A stretch of DNA of 52,085 nt from positions 1-52,085 of the forward strand of contig DASZNF010000061.1 of NCBI GenBank assembly GCA_035551355.1, read 5' to 3'. The notes under the pieces are model-generated. The model saw only the letters and a list, made by a program, of their open reading frames with translations. It did no database searches and was not told the origin of the DNA. Of the stretch, positions 42,377-50,784 are shown in pieces (within the stretch, counting starts at the first letter, position 1; each line of letters starts with the position of its first letter). This DNA comes from DATATV01 sp035551355. Its GTDB lineage: Bacteria > Actinomycetota > Actinomycetes > Mycobacteriales > Pseudonocardiaceae. A program made the translations under genes and the position numbers.

Positions 42377-43099
42377 TCAGGAGTGCGTGAGGTCGAGCAG
42401 GAACTCCAGCTGTCCGCTCGGGTCGACCTTGACGAACGAGCCGAAGCTGGGCGAGCTGATGTTGTAGTCGGTGAAGGTGATCGGGATCGAGCCCTGCACC
42501 TTGACCGTGTTGCCGACCCGCTCCGCGTTGACCGGGAAGGTGATGGTCTTGGTGGTGCCGTGCAGGGTCAGCTTGCCGGTGGCGTTGGCGGTGTAGGTCT
42601 TGCCGGGCACCGGGTCGGCGCCGAGGCTGATCGGCGAGGTGAGGGTGAAGGTCGCCGTCGGGTAGGTCGCGGTCTGCATGATCCGGCCCTGGAACTGGCC
42701 GTCCCGCTGGCTCTTGTCGCTCTTGACCTTGGTCATATCGACGGTGAACGACGCGGCGGTGACGTCGCTGCCGTTGATGGCGAAGCTGCCGGTGACCGCG
42801 CTGGTCCGGCCGACCGCGGTGGTGCTCTGCCCGGCCAGGATCTCGTGCACCCGGTAGCCGGTCGTGGTGGTGCCGTCGTCGGCCACCTTCCAGGTTCCGT
42901 TGGTCGGCCCGGTGGCCGCGGTGTTGGTCCCGGTGCTCTCGCTGCCGCCGGCCAGGCTCAGCGCGGCGGGCTGGTCGCCGTTGAACACATGGATGTACAC
43001 GAACGGCACGCCGACCACCAGCACGACGATGGCGACCACCGCGCCGACGGTCCATGCCTTCCAGTGCGTGCGGAGGCCCAACTTGCTGACAACACCCAC
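42377..43099 (-). CDS. YceI family lipid-binding-fold protein, membrane anchored
   Basis: 240 residues. One N-terminal membrane helix (about 16-37, AVVAIVVLVVGVPFVYIHVF) is followed by a Ser/Thr/Gly linker and a YceI beta-barrel: NGTWKVADDGTTTTGYRVHE, VTAASFTVDMTKVKSDKSQRD, FQGRIMQTATYPTATFTLTS. YceI proteins bind isoprenoid or other lipids in a lipocalin-like pocket. It probably faces outward. A 7-bp palindrome lies just upstream, suggesting repression by a dimeric regulator. Confidence 0.9.
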   Translation of the reverse strand: MGVVSKLGLRTHWKAWTVGAVVAIVVLVVGVPFVYIHVFNGDQPAALSLAGGSESTGTNTAATGPTNGTWKVADDGTTTTGYRVHEILAGQSTTAVGRTSAVTGSFAINGSDVTAASFTVDMTKVKSDKSQRDGQFQGRIMQTATYPTATFTLTSPISLGADPVPGKTYTANATGKLTLHGTTKTITFPVNAERVGNTVKVQGSIPITFTDYNISSPSFGSFVKVDPSGQLEFLLDLTHS

Positions 43100-43127
43100 G
43101 ATCCGGTTCCCCGTTCAGTCCATGAAA

Positions 43128-43144
43128 GCTCAACTTTTGAGCTC
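43128..43144. promoter_or_regulatory. Candidate operator upstream of yceI
   Basis: AGCTCAA-AAG-TTGAGCT is a perfect 7-bp inverted repeat centred about 37 nt upstream of the yceI start. Such sites are typical of MarR-type or similar dimeric regulators; none is encoded nearby. Confidence 0.45.
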
Positions 43145-43412
43145 TGGTGTCGGATCGTGACAGGAAGATCTCAGAAGGTCATCAGAACGCGTCCCAGCCC
43201 GGGTCGAGCGGCAAGTCCGGCCACACTCACCTGATCGGGCAAACCGGACATCTTCAGCCGATCGGATGGGCACAGCTCGGCTTCACCCAGTCGATCCCCG
43301 CGACCCGGCCCCAACCGGGCCGCGGGCGATCAATCAGGCCGCGGCAGTCACCATTTCGCCAGGTCAAGACTCAGCTCGATGACGCTCACCCGATCGTGGA
43401 CTGCGGGCGTTC
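43145..43412. other. Intergenic region between the S8 protease gene end and yceI
   Basis: 268 nt. It holds several CGATCG/CGATC words (six in about 200 nt) but no gene and no clear terminator or promoter. Confidence 0.35.
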
Positions 43413-46400
43413 TCAGCCGATCGTGTAGTGGTACGGCAACGCGATCAGCTCGTCCCCGGCTCCGTTGGCCACGCTGGTGTCGTCCACGTACAACGTGCCG
43501 TCCACCACGGTGCCCGGCTGCCCCTGTGGGGTGATGGTCACCGTGATGGTGCCGTCGGCGCCCGGGTCCAGCCGCAGCGGCGTGAACTTGGGCGCCTGGG
43601 CCTGCACGCTGCCCAACCACTGGTCGCCGGTGGACGAGGTCACCGCGGTGTCGAACGGCTTGGTCACCGCGACCAGCGCCAGGTTGGCGGTGCCGGTCGA
43701 GGAGGTCTCGGCCGGCCCGATCTCGTCGGCCTCCAGCCCCCACCGGCCCGGGCCGACCTGCGGCGAACCGAGGAAGGCCACCGCGATGTTGCCCGGCCCG
43801 GGCGGCCCGAGCACCTCGGGTTCGCCGGTGTTGTCGTACATGTCGGCCGACACCGGCACCGAACCGGAGGTCACCCCGATCAGCCCGCCGGTCTCGGTGG
43901 GCACCACGTAACTGGTGGACGCCGAGGGACTCAGCTCGACGTTCGCCGCCGAGTCGGCCGGGATCAGCTGCTGGTTGCCGGTTCCCGGGTTGCGCGCGTC
44001 CACGAAGTAGCTTTCCGGCGCGGCCGCGGTGTTGTGCACCTTCACCGCGACCGTGGTCTTGCTGCCCGCGGGCAGCACGGTGTTGCCGGAGGGCAACGGG
44101 TCGGACGAGACCTGCACGGTGTTGTACTTGACCTGCCCGGTGAACTTCTCGCTGGTGGTCGAGCCGCTGACCGCGTTGGCCACCGCGACCACGAACGCCC
44201 ACCGCCCCGGCCGCGGGTTGCGCGCGTAGGACTGCAGCGAAGCGGAGTACGCGGTCGGGAAACCGTTGGCGTCAACGGATTGCACGGTCGAGGACTGACT
44301 GAGGATCTGCCCATCCGGGCTGACCAGATAGCCCATCACGTACTGGTTGACATCCCCGTCCAGCGTGACGTGCACCCCGATGTCCTTCTGCCCGGCGGGA
44401 ACGTCGAACTGATAGGTGTTCTGCTGCGCCGGACCACCCGAGCGACCGTTGCCGCCGGTCAGCGTGCCGGAGAAAGCACCGTCATCGCTGACCAGGCTGC
44501 GCAGCACCAACGGCACCGCGAACCGTTGCCCGCCATTGGTGTCCAGCTCCACGGCGGCCGCCTGGTCACCGGGCGTGGCGGGGGTGCTGGCCGCGACGTG
44601 CAGCAGCCCGGACTCGCCGGGCCGCAGCGTGAGCGGACCGCCGGTCACCGCGCCGAATCCGGCGTAACCGCTGGTCTTGAACTCGTAGCTGACCGGGCCC
44701 GCGAATCCGTTGTCCACCTTGGGGCTGTAGACCAGCGCGGTCCAGGTGCCCGGGTCCGGGGTGTGCACGTCCACGTGCCCGAAGTCCGGGCCGACCGGCG
44801 ACTGCGGCATCGAGTAGCCGGCGAAGTCTCCCTTGGGGTCCAACAGGATCATGGTGATCGCGTTGCTGCCCGGCGAGGTCCAGGCGATGGACGCGTCGAG
44901 ATGATCGGCCTTGGCCGGCACGGTGAAGGTGGTCTTCGCGTAGTTGTCGGTGGTCCCGCTGGGCCCGACGAAACTCGGCCCGGCGGCGGAGGTGTTGAGC
45001 ACCACGCTGCCCCGCTGGTCGCCCAGTACGGTGGTCAGCGCCCGGCCGTGGGCGCTGACGGTCTGCGAGGCAGAGCCGACATTGGTCACCGGCAGGGTGA
45101 ACGACTCCGGCGTGCCCGGCTTGTCCGTGGCCTGCAACTGATCCGAGCCGAACAGCAGCCCGTTCCCCTGCGCGGCGGGCTTTCCGGCACCGTCCTGAAT
45201 GGACGTGGCGGCCTGCACGGCGGCCAGCGCGTTGAGCACCCCGGCGCCCTGCCGGTCGGAAGGGTCGTTCTGGTCGGTGGCGGTGCTGGTGAGGATCTGC
45301 TTGACCATCGCCGGAGTGGGCTTGGAGTTGCCGTGGGTCTGGCTGTAGGCCTGGATCACCAGGGCCGCGGCCCCGGCCACCAGCGGCGCGGCCTCACTGG
45401 TCCCGCCGAACACCTGGATGTTGGACGGCTGGCCGCGATAGTTCTTACAGCCGGTGTACTGTGCGGCGTTCGCGGTACAGAGTGCCCAGTTCTCGTCGCC
45501 CGGCGCGAGCAGATCATCGACATGGCCGTTCTCGGCGATACCGCTGGAGGACACGGCGGACACGTTGTCGTTGCTCCAGCCGCCGGAGAACCCGGGCAGG
45601 CTGTCCCGGGTCTGCGCCATCACCTGATAGGTGGTCGATGCGCCGACGCTGATCACGCTGGGGTCGCTGGCCGGACTGTCCACGGTGTTGCCGTAACCCG
45701 CGTCGCCCGCACTGGTCACCACCGTGACGCCCGCGGCGACCGCGGACCGGTTGGCCAGGGTGAACGGATCGGAATTGCTGTCCGGATAGGGATTCGCGCC
45801 GAGCGATTCGTTGATCACGTTGACGTGGTCGTGGTTGACGGCGTAGTCGATCGCCTGCACGACGGCCGAGGTCGAGCCGAACCCGTTGGAGGCAATGACT
45901 TTCAGCCCGACCAGCGCGGAATCCGGCGCCATGCCGCGGACCTGCGCGGAACAGTGCGCGGGCAGCGGGTTGGCCGGATTGACGAACTGCGACAGGTCGT
46001 AAGTCTGCTTCCCTTGCGCCGCAATGGAACTGGCGTCCCCGAAAGCTTCCTGACCGTCGGCCGGCTCGCTGGTGCCCTCACCGGTGAAGTCGCGGTAGTC
46101 GGAGAACACCTTGCTACCGTCCGGACGCACGAAGTCGGGATTCGCGGTGTCGATGCCGTCGGCCAGGAAGGCCACGGAGGTCCCCTTGCCAGTAGCCAGA
46201 CTCTGGGCCTGCGGCGTGGTCCTGTCCGCGAAGGCGGCGTGCGTGGCCTGCAGCGCTTCGGGTTCGAGCAGCGGTTTGGCCGGATCGGCCGGGCACACGT
46301 TCGGGGCAAGCTTCGGCGTGCCCGGCTGTGCCTGGGTGTCCACCGCGGTGGGCTGCTTCGGAATCGGCGCCTCGCGGATGGGCAGATCCGGGACGACCGC

Positions 46401-46754
46401 CGAGACCGCGGTGTTTCCCGCGAGCTTGCTCCGCTCGGCCGCGGTGACCGTGGCCGAGAACCCGTTCACCACGCTGAACTGGGTGATGTGCGTGGCGCCG
46501 GTCTGCCGGACCTGGTCGACGAGTGGGGCCTGCTCGGCCTGCGGCGACTCGCCCCCGTGCTGTCCGGGTGAAGGCTGATCGCGCAGCAGCACGATGACCG
46601 GCTGGCGGGGCCCGGTGGAGAGTTGGTTCAGTGTCCCCGAATCGAGTGGTGGAGCTCCGCTGCCCGCGGCGGGCAGAACCGCCATGGTGATCACGGTCGC
46701 GGCCGCTGCCGCGGCTACCGCCAGGGTGCGAATCCGAACAGTCCCCACGCTCAC
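43413..46754 (-). CDS. Large secreted S8-like (subtilase-fold) protein with atypical active site
   Basis: About 1113 residues. GTG 46754 gives a signal peptide (RIRTLAVAAAAAATVITMAV, LPAAGSGA). An I9-type propeptide follows (VIVLLRDQPSP to AVVPDLPI), then a subtilase domain: Asp in VAFLADGIDTANPDF (about 199), RGMAPDSALVGLKVIASNG, INESLGANPYP, and Ser in FGGTSEAAPLVAGAAAL (about 450). The block where HGTHVAG is expected reads GDASSIAAQG (about 239-248), so the catalytic His is not at its usual place. The oxyanion Asn is Asp in TSAGDAGYGN (about 348). The C-terminal half is beta-rich, Ig/jelly-roll-like. It could be an altered protease or a non-catalytic relative. Confidence 0.8.
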   Translation of the reverse strand: MSVGTVRIRTLAVAAAAAATVITMAVLPAAGSGAPPLDSGTLNQLSTGPRQPVIVLLRDQPSPGQHGGESPQAEQAPLVDQVRQTGATHITQFSVVNGFSATVTAAERSKLAGNTAVSAVVPDLPIREAPIPKQPTAVDTQAQPGTPKLAPNVCPADPAKPLLEPEALQATHAAFADRTTPQAQSLATGKGTSVAFLADGIDTANPDFVRPDGSKVFSDYRDFTGEGTSEPADGQEAFGDASSIAAQGKQTYDLSQFVNPANPLPAHCSAQVRGMAPDSALVGLKVIASNGFGSTSAVVQAIDYAVNHDHVNVINESLGANPYPDSNSDPFTLANRSAVAAGVTVVTSAGDAGYGNTVDSPASDPSVISVGASTTYQVMAQTRDSLPGFSGGWSNDNVSAVSSSGIAENGHVDDLLAPGDENWALCTANAAQYTGCKNYRGQPSNIQVFGGTSEAAPLVAGAAALVIQAYSQTHGNSKPTPAMVKQILTSTATDQNDPSDRQGAGVLNALAAVQAATSIQDGAGKPAAQGNGLLFGSDQLQATDKPGTPESFTLPVTNVGSASQTVSAHGRALTTVLGDQRGSVVLNTSAAGPSFVGPSGTTDNYAKTTFTVPAKADHLDASIAWTSPGSNAITMILLDPKGDFAGYSMPQSPVGPDFGHVDVHTPDPGTWTALVYSPKVDNGFAGPVSYEFKTSGYAGFGAVTGGPLTLRPGESGLLHVAASTPATPGDQAAAVELDTNGGQRFAVPLVLRSLVSDDGAFSGTLTGGNGRSGGPAQQNTYQFDVPAGQKDIGVHVTLDGDVNQYVMGYLVSPDGQILSQSSTVQSVDANGFPTAYSASLQSYARNPRPGRWAFVVAVANAVSGSTTSEKFTGQVKYNTVQVSSDPLPSGNTVLPAGSKTTVAVKVHNTAAAPESYFVDARNPGTGNQQLIPADSAANVELSPSASTSYVVPTETGGLIGVTSGSVPVSADMYDNTGEPEVLGPPGPGNIAVAFLGSPQVGPGRWGLEADEIGPAETSSTGTANLALVAVTKPFDTAVTSSTGDQWLGSVQAQAPKFTPLRLDPGADGTITVTITPQGQPGTVVDGTLYVDDTSVANGAGDELIALPYHYTIG

Positions 46755-47380
46755 ATCCCTGCCTTCGGCACGCCGGACGCACCCCTCGCAGGGCGCATGG
46801 CCACCATCAGTCACAGAAGCATCACGAGCAACCGGTACGCACCCAACGGGGGACCCGGAACCACCAGATCAGGTGGTGGGTCGGGTGCGGTAGTTGACGC
46901 CCAGCTCAGTGGCGTGCGAGGGCGCGCCGGGATGACTGGAAGGCCGCTTCGACGCGAGCAGATTCACCATTTCGCAAACGCTTGCGGAGAAGTTGACGCA
47001 CCTGCGCGACAGCTAATTGAACTAATCAACTTCAAGCGCGGTGTGGACCTCCGCGCGCAAGTCGCAGGCACATGAGAGCCAGTGGCGGTCATGCGCGGTC
47101 GCCGTGACGAGCGCCTGAGATCCGTCTGACGATCTTCAAGGCACCACCCCACCGAACAGCCCCACCCTCGCGACTAGATTTGTCCGGCCAGAAGAGTTCT
47201 CGATGCGAGAGGCAGTCCTGCTAACCGTCGCGGGACGGCGCACCAGCCGGGCTGGGCTTGCGCCGCCGTGCCGGTGGCGCAGACCGGCGGGCCAGCCGCC
47301 ACGACTTTCGGGCCAGGGCTTGCACCTTCCCGAGCCACTGATGTCGTGACCTCCGACATGCGCTTGTTGGCTCAGTGGGT
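46755..47380. other. Long intergenic region between the S8 gene and the truncated AlkZ-like gene
   Basis: 626 nt without a supportable gene. It contains the LacI-like palindrome at 46973. Short AT-richer tracts (AGCTAATTGAACTAATCAACTT near 47010) may hold the protease promoter, but no clear hexamer pair is seen. Confidence 0.4.
46973..46986. promoter_or_regulatory. LacI-type operator-like palindrome
   Basis: CGCAAACGCTTGCG resembles the consensus bound by LacI/GalR-family regulators (inverted CGCAA half-sites around a central CG). It lies about 220 nt upstream of the S8 protease start. No LacI-type gene is in the window. Confidence 0.35.
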
Positions 47381-48181
47381 TCAGCGCGCCGTATCCTCGA
47401 ACTTGACCTCGATCGCCGACGCGCCGCGCAGATCGGCTATGGCTTCGGCCTCCTCGCGGAGCTGGTTCCGGAGCTCGGTACTCAACGCGTAGAACTCCGC
47501 AACCGTGAGTGTCAGTTTGCGACCGCTCTTACGTGGACGCCAGATTCCAGCGATCTCGCCGTCGGCTAGCACCGTGCCCGGCTCGCCGACCGACTTCCAG
47601 ACCTCGCGGTGGTGTTTCTTGTCGACGATGGTGTCTCGGTCGTGAACTTGCGTGTAGGGGTCCCGCGGCGGCAGCAACCGCAACCCACGCAGTTTGGGCG
47701 ACGACCGCAGGGCGTCCAGATCATCGGCAAGGATCCACGTCCGGCTGGTATTGAATTCGACGGGGGCAAGCTCACCCTCGATCGCGGCCCACCACGGATC
47801 GACGTCACCGGCGTAAATACCGATCCAGGAAGCGAAATCTCTCCGAGTGGACGGGCCGTAGCAGTGCAGGTAGCGACGAAGCAGGGCGGCGCGTGCGCTG
47901 CCAGCGTCGACCTGCGGCAGAGGGCGGCCCAGCCATTCCTCAAGTAGGACGAACGGAGCCTTGTTCTCGCTGCGCGGTGCGAGGCAGACGATGCCGCGCA
48001 GCGTCAGCATCCGGATGCAGAAGTGTACGACTGCCTCACCCAGCGGCTGGTTCGCGCTGTAGGGGCCTTTCGCCTGCCAGACCTTGCGTTGGCCGGGCGG
48101 CAGCTTACCCACGATGCGTTCAGCGAGTTCTTCGCCAAGTTCATTGATCGCCAGTTGTTGCCACTGATCACCTCCCGTCAA
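47381..48181 (-). CDS. AlkZ-like winged-helix protein, N-terminally truncated
   Basis: 266 residues of the HTH_42 / DUF1006 (AlkZ) family: GPSTRRDFASWIG, WILADDLDALRSS, LRLLPPRDPYTQVHDRDTIV, DGEIAGIWRPRKSGRKLTL. Full proteins have about 370-400 residues, and the DNA-glycosylase members carry a catalytic QxQ/QxD near the N terminus (GLQAQ). Here the frame opens with RHTWISLTGGDQW, matching the family's RGTLHLVTADD segment, right after an in-frame stop (48206). The only start is TTG 48181. So about the first 100 residues, including the catalytic motif, are missing. It is probably a remnant. Confidence 0.65.
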   Translation of the reverse strand: MTGGDQWQQLAINELGEELAERIVGKLPPGQRKVWQAKGPYSANQPLGEAVVHFCIRMLTLRGIVCLAPRSENKAPFVLLEEWLGRPLPQVDAGSARAALLRRYLHCYGPSTRRDFASWIGIYAGDVDPWWAAIEGELAPVEFNTSRTWILADDLDALRSSPKLRGLRLLPPRDPYTQVHDRDTIVDKKHHREVWKSVGEPGTVLADGEIAGIWRPRKSGRKLTLTVAEFYALSTELRNQLREEAEAIADLRGASAIEVKFEDTAR

Positions 48182-48404
48182 ACTGATCCAAGTGTGCCGG
48201 AAGCATCACAATCAGGACAACGAGGGCGGACGGCCCACTAATTGACCGAACGATTCGTATTGGCGAGCGCGGATGGGTTGGGCGCACCTTCTGGAACGAG
48301 GTACTACGCGTTGCGCTCGGCGGCGCTTCATTCGGTGGGGTCTCGCTTACCTGGTAGTGGGTGCGGCAATACGAAGGCGCGCCCGGTCACTCGGCGGCGC
48401 CGCC

Positions 48405-48432
48405 AGCTGCGGCCGCGTGAGCGGCCGCAGCT
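48405..48432 (-). terminator. Strong hairpin terminator after nudC
   Basis: AGCTGCGGCCGC-4 nt-GCGGCCGCAGCT, a perfect 12-bp GC-rich stem that begins 4 nt after the nudC stop. No U tract. Confidence 0.8.
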
Positions 48433-48436
48433 TGGG

Positions 48437-49414
48437 TCAGTTGGTTGTGTTGGCCCAGGCGGTGAGCATCTGACCCGCGATGGAGACTTCGCCGGGCAGG
48501 GCCAGGCCGTCTCGTTGGCCGCCTGCCTCGAACGTTTCGCGGACGACCGCCCTGGGGACCCACCTGGCCTCGGCGATTTCGCCGTCGGCCGGGTACACGG
48601 GGGCGGCCGGGTCACCCACTGCGGTGAAGCCGATCATCAGGGACCGGGGGAAGGGCCACGGCTGGTTGCCGAGATACCGCACATCCCGCACCGGGACGCC
48701 CGTCTCCTCGGAGATCTCTCGGACTACGCAGTCCTCCAACGACTCCCCGGCTTCGACGAAGCCAGCCAGAACGGAGTACCGGCCTTCGGGCCACGAGACA
48801 CCACGGGCCAGCAACACGTTCTCGCCGTTGACGCCGACGCCGTCATGCACCAGGCAGATCACGGCCGGGTCGGTCCGGGGGTATTCCTCTCGGCCGCAAC
48901 CGGTGCACCGCGACGCCCATCCGGCCTTCGCCCACTCCACCGGCGAGCCGCACTTGGCGCAAAACCCTGCGTTGCGTTGCCAGTTGAGCACGGCCGCGGC
49001 CGTCGTGAAGGCGCCCGCGTCGGTTGCGCCCAGCAACGCGCCGACCATGCGCAGGTCCAGCCAGCGCTCCGAAGCGCCGTCGCCGTCGTCGGGCAACGGG
49101 CGCCAGCCGCGCCATTCCGGGACCGACGCGTCCGGACGCGAGATGCGGACGGCCCAGTAGCCGACGCCGTCTCGTTCGCCCAGCAGCACGGCATTCCCGG
49201 GCGGCTCGACGCCGAACTCCGCTGCCGGGCGGTACACCAGCTCGGTACCGCCGGCAACGGTGGGCACGCAACCGTACTGATCGACCGTCAGCACCCGCGC
49301 CTTGGACCACAGCTCGGCCTGCGCCGACTCGTCCGCCAGCAACGGCTCCTGGCGGTTGAGCCTTCCCCGCGACAGCACCGGGCGGCCGGTCAGGGTGAAG
49401 GGCACCGCATTCAC
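48437..49414 (-). CDS. nudC: NAD+ diphosphatase (NudC-type Nudix hydrolase)
   Basis: 325 residues. It splits NAD(H) to NMN(H) and AMP; in bacteria NudC also removes NAD caps from RNA. A central zinc ribbon has CAKCG and CTGCG pairs. The Nudix box reads GFVEAGESLEDCVVREISEE, and the NudC-specific downstream motif is present as NQPWPFPRSLMIGF (usual SQPWPFPxS, here Asn for Ser). The GTG start overlaps the M16 stop by 4 nt. It is the last gene of a three-gene operon and is followed by a strong hairpin. Confidence 0.95.
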   Translation of the reverse strand: MNAVPFTLTGRPVLSRGRLNRQEPLLADESAQAELWSKARVLTVDQYGCVPTVAGGTELVYRPAAEFGVEPPGNAVLLGERDGVGYWAVRISRPDASVPEWRGWRPLPDDGDGASERWLDLRMVGALLGATDAGAFTTAAAVLNWQRNAGFCAKCGSPVEWAKAGWASRCTGCGREEYPRTDPAVICLVHDGVGVNGENVLLARGVSWPEGRYSVLAGFVEAGESLEDCVVREISEETGVPVRDVRYLGNQPWPFPRSLMIGFTAVGDPAAPVYPADGEIAEARWVPRAVVRETFEAGGQRDGLALPGEVSIAGQMLTAWANTTN

Positions 49415-50784
49415 GGGAACTCCACACCGCCGAGTGCGGCCAGTTTGTCCGCCAGCGCTTCGGCTCCGCCGACCACCACACCGGTGAAGGCCGTGGGGGC
49501 GAAGAATTCCAGCGCCGCCTCGGCCACCTGGTCGCCGGTTACTTCGGCCAGCCTTGCCGGGTGGCCGCGGAGCCAGTCCAGACCCAAGCCCAGGCCCGCT
49601 ACCGCGGCCAGTTGGCTGGCGAAGCCGCTCTGGGCGGAAATCGACGTCAGCAGCGAGCCGATGGCGTACTGACGGACGTTGTCCACTTCGGACTGGGTGG
49701 GTGGGGTCAGGCCCAGTCGGCCCAGTTCGTAGCGGACCTCAAGCAGCGCGGCGGCGGTTGCTTCGCTGGCGGTGTCGGTGCTCACGATCACCGTGCCACC
49801 GCTGCCGGTGAACTCGAAGTACGACCGCGCGTCGTAGGTGTAGCCCTTGTCCTCGCGGATGTTTTCCACCAGCCGCGACGAGAAGTAGCCGCCGAACGCG
49901 AGGTTTGCCATTTGCAGCGCGGGATAGCGCGCGTCCGTGCGGCCCAATGCCTTGGCGGACAAGCGGATCTGCGACTGCACCGCACCGGGTCGGTTGACCA
50001 GCAACAGGTTTCCGGGGGTCAGCTCGGGCAGCGGGGCCAGTTCGGTCGCGGTGTTCGCCGACGTCCACGGCGAGGTCGCGGCGGTTACCGCCGACACCGC
50101 TGCTTCCGGGTCGAGATCGCCGACCAGGACGAGGACCGCGCCGCGCGGGACGACGGCCGTCTCGTGCAGGGCGCGGACCTGTTCGGGGGTCACGGCCGCC
50201 ACGTCGTCCGGCTCGGGCATTTCGTGGGCGAAGGGGTGGTCGCCGTATCGCCTGCGCTGCAAGGCTTTGCGGGCGATAACGCCGGGCTGGGCCAGGGCAA
50301 CCGAGATGCGCTCGACGAGGAGTTCGCGTTCGCGGGCCACCTCTTCCGGGGCGTACGCGGGCTGGGTGAGGGCGTCGACCAGGACATCCAGCAGGGTGTC
50401 GAGTTTGTCGGACAGGGCGCTGCCGGAGATGGCCAGGCGCTCCGGGTCGACGCCCGCGTCCAGTTCGCCGCCGACCAACGCCAGGTCGGTGTCCATGCGG
50501 ATGCGGTCGCGTTTGGCGGTGCCGGTCAACAGGGAGCTGGCCAGGACCTCGGCTACCGCGGGGCGGGTGGGTTCGGTGCCACCGAAGGGAATGCGCAGCC
50601 GCAGCTCCACCATCGGCACCGTGGCCTGGCGGACCGCGATCACCCGCAAACCGTTGTCCAGCACGGTGTCCACGGCGGCCGGCTCGGCGGCGGTGCGCTG
50701 ATCGCCCAGGGGCGGCAGCGGGCGCGGGCCGAGTTCGGTGCGGCCGATCTGCTCGGCGGTGCGGTACGCGCGGGCGGTTGTCAC
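49411..50784 (-). CDS. M16 peptidase-like subunit lacking the zinc motif
   Basis: 457 residues, two-lobed M16 (insulinase/pitrilysin) fold. The position of the zinc motif HxxEH reads PAVAEVLASSLLTGT, with no His, so this is the non-catalytic partner. The glycine-rich and substrate-binding parts are kept (LAFGGYFSSRLVENIREDKG with YTYDARSYFEF). In M16B heterodimers, as in the mitochondrial processing peptidase, this type of subunit helps hold the substrate. Its start overlaps the catalytic subunit gene stop by 4 nt. Confidence 0.9.
   Translation of the reverse strand: MTTARAYRTAEQIGRTELGPRPLPPLGDQRTAAEPAAVDTVLDNGLRVIAVRQATVPMVELRLRIPFGGTEPTRPAVAEVLASSLLTGTAKRDRIRMDTDLALVGGELDAGVDPERLAISGSALSDKLDTLLDVLVDALTQPAYAPEEVARERELLVERISVALAQPGVIARKALQRRRYGDHPFAHEMPEPDDVAAVTPEQVRALHETAVVPRGAVLVLVGDLDPEAAVSAVTAATSPWTSANTATELAPLPELTPGNLLLVNRPGAVQSQIRLSAKALGRTDARYPALQMANLAFGGYFSSRLVENIREDKGYTYDARSYFEFTGSGGTVIVSTDTASEATAAALLEVRYELGRLGLTPPTQSEVDNVRQYAIGSLLTSISAQSGFASQLAAVAGLGLGLDWLRGHPARLAEVTGDQVAEAALEFFAPTAFTGVVVGGAEALADKLAALGGVEFP

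Noticed and set aside
43428..46571. Plus-strand frame of over 1000 codons opposite the S8-like gene
   Set aside because: Shadow with low-complexity Arg/Gly/His composition.
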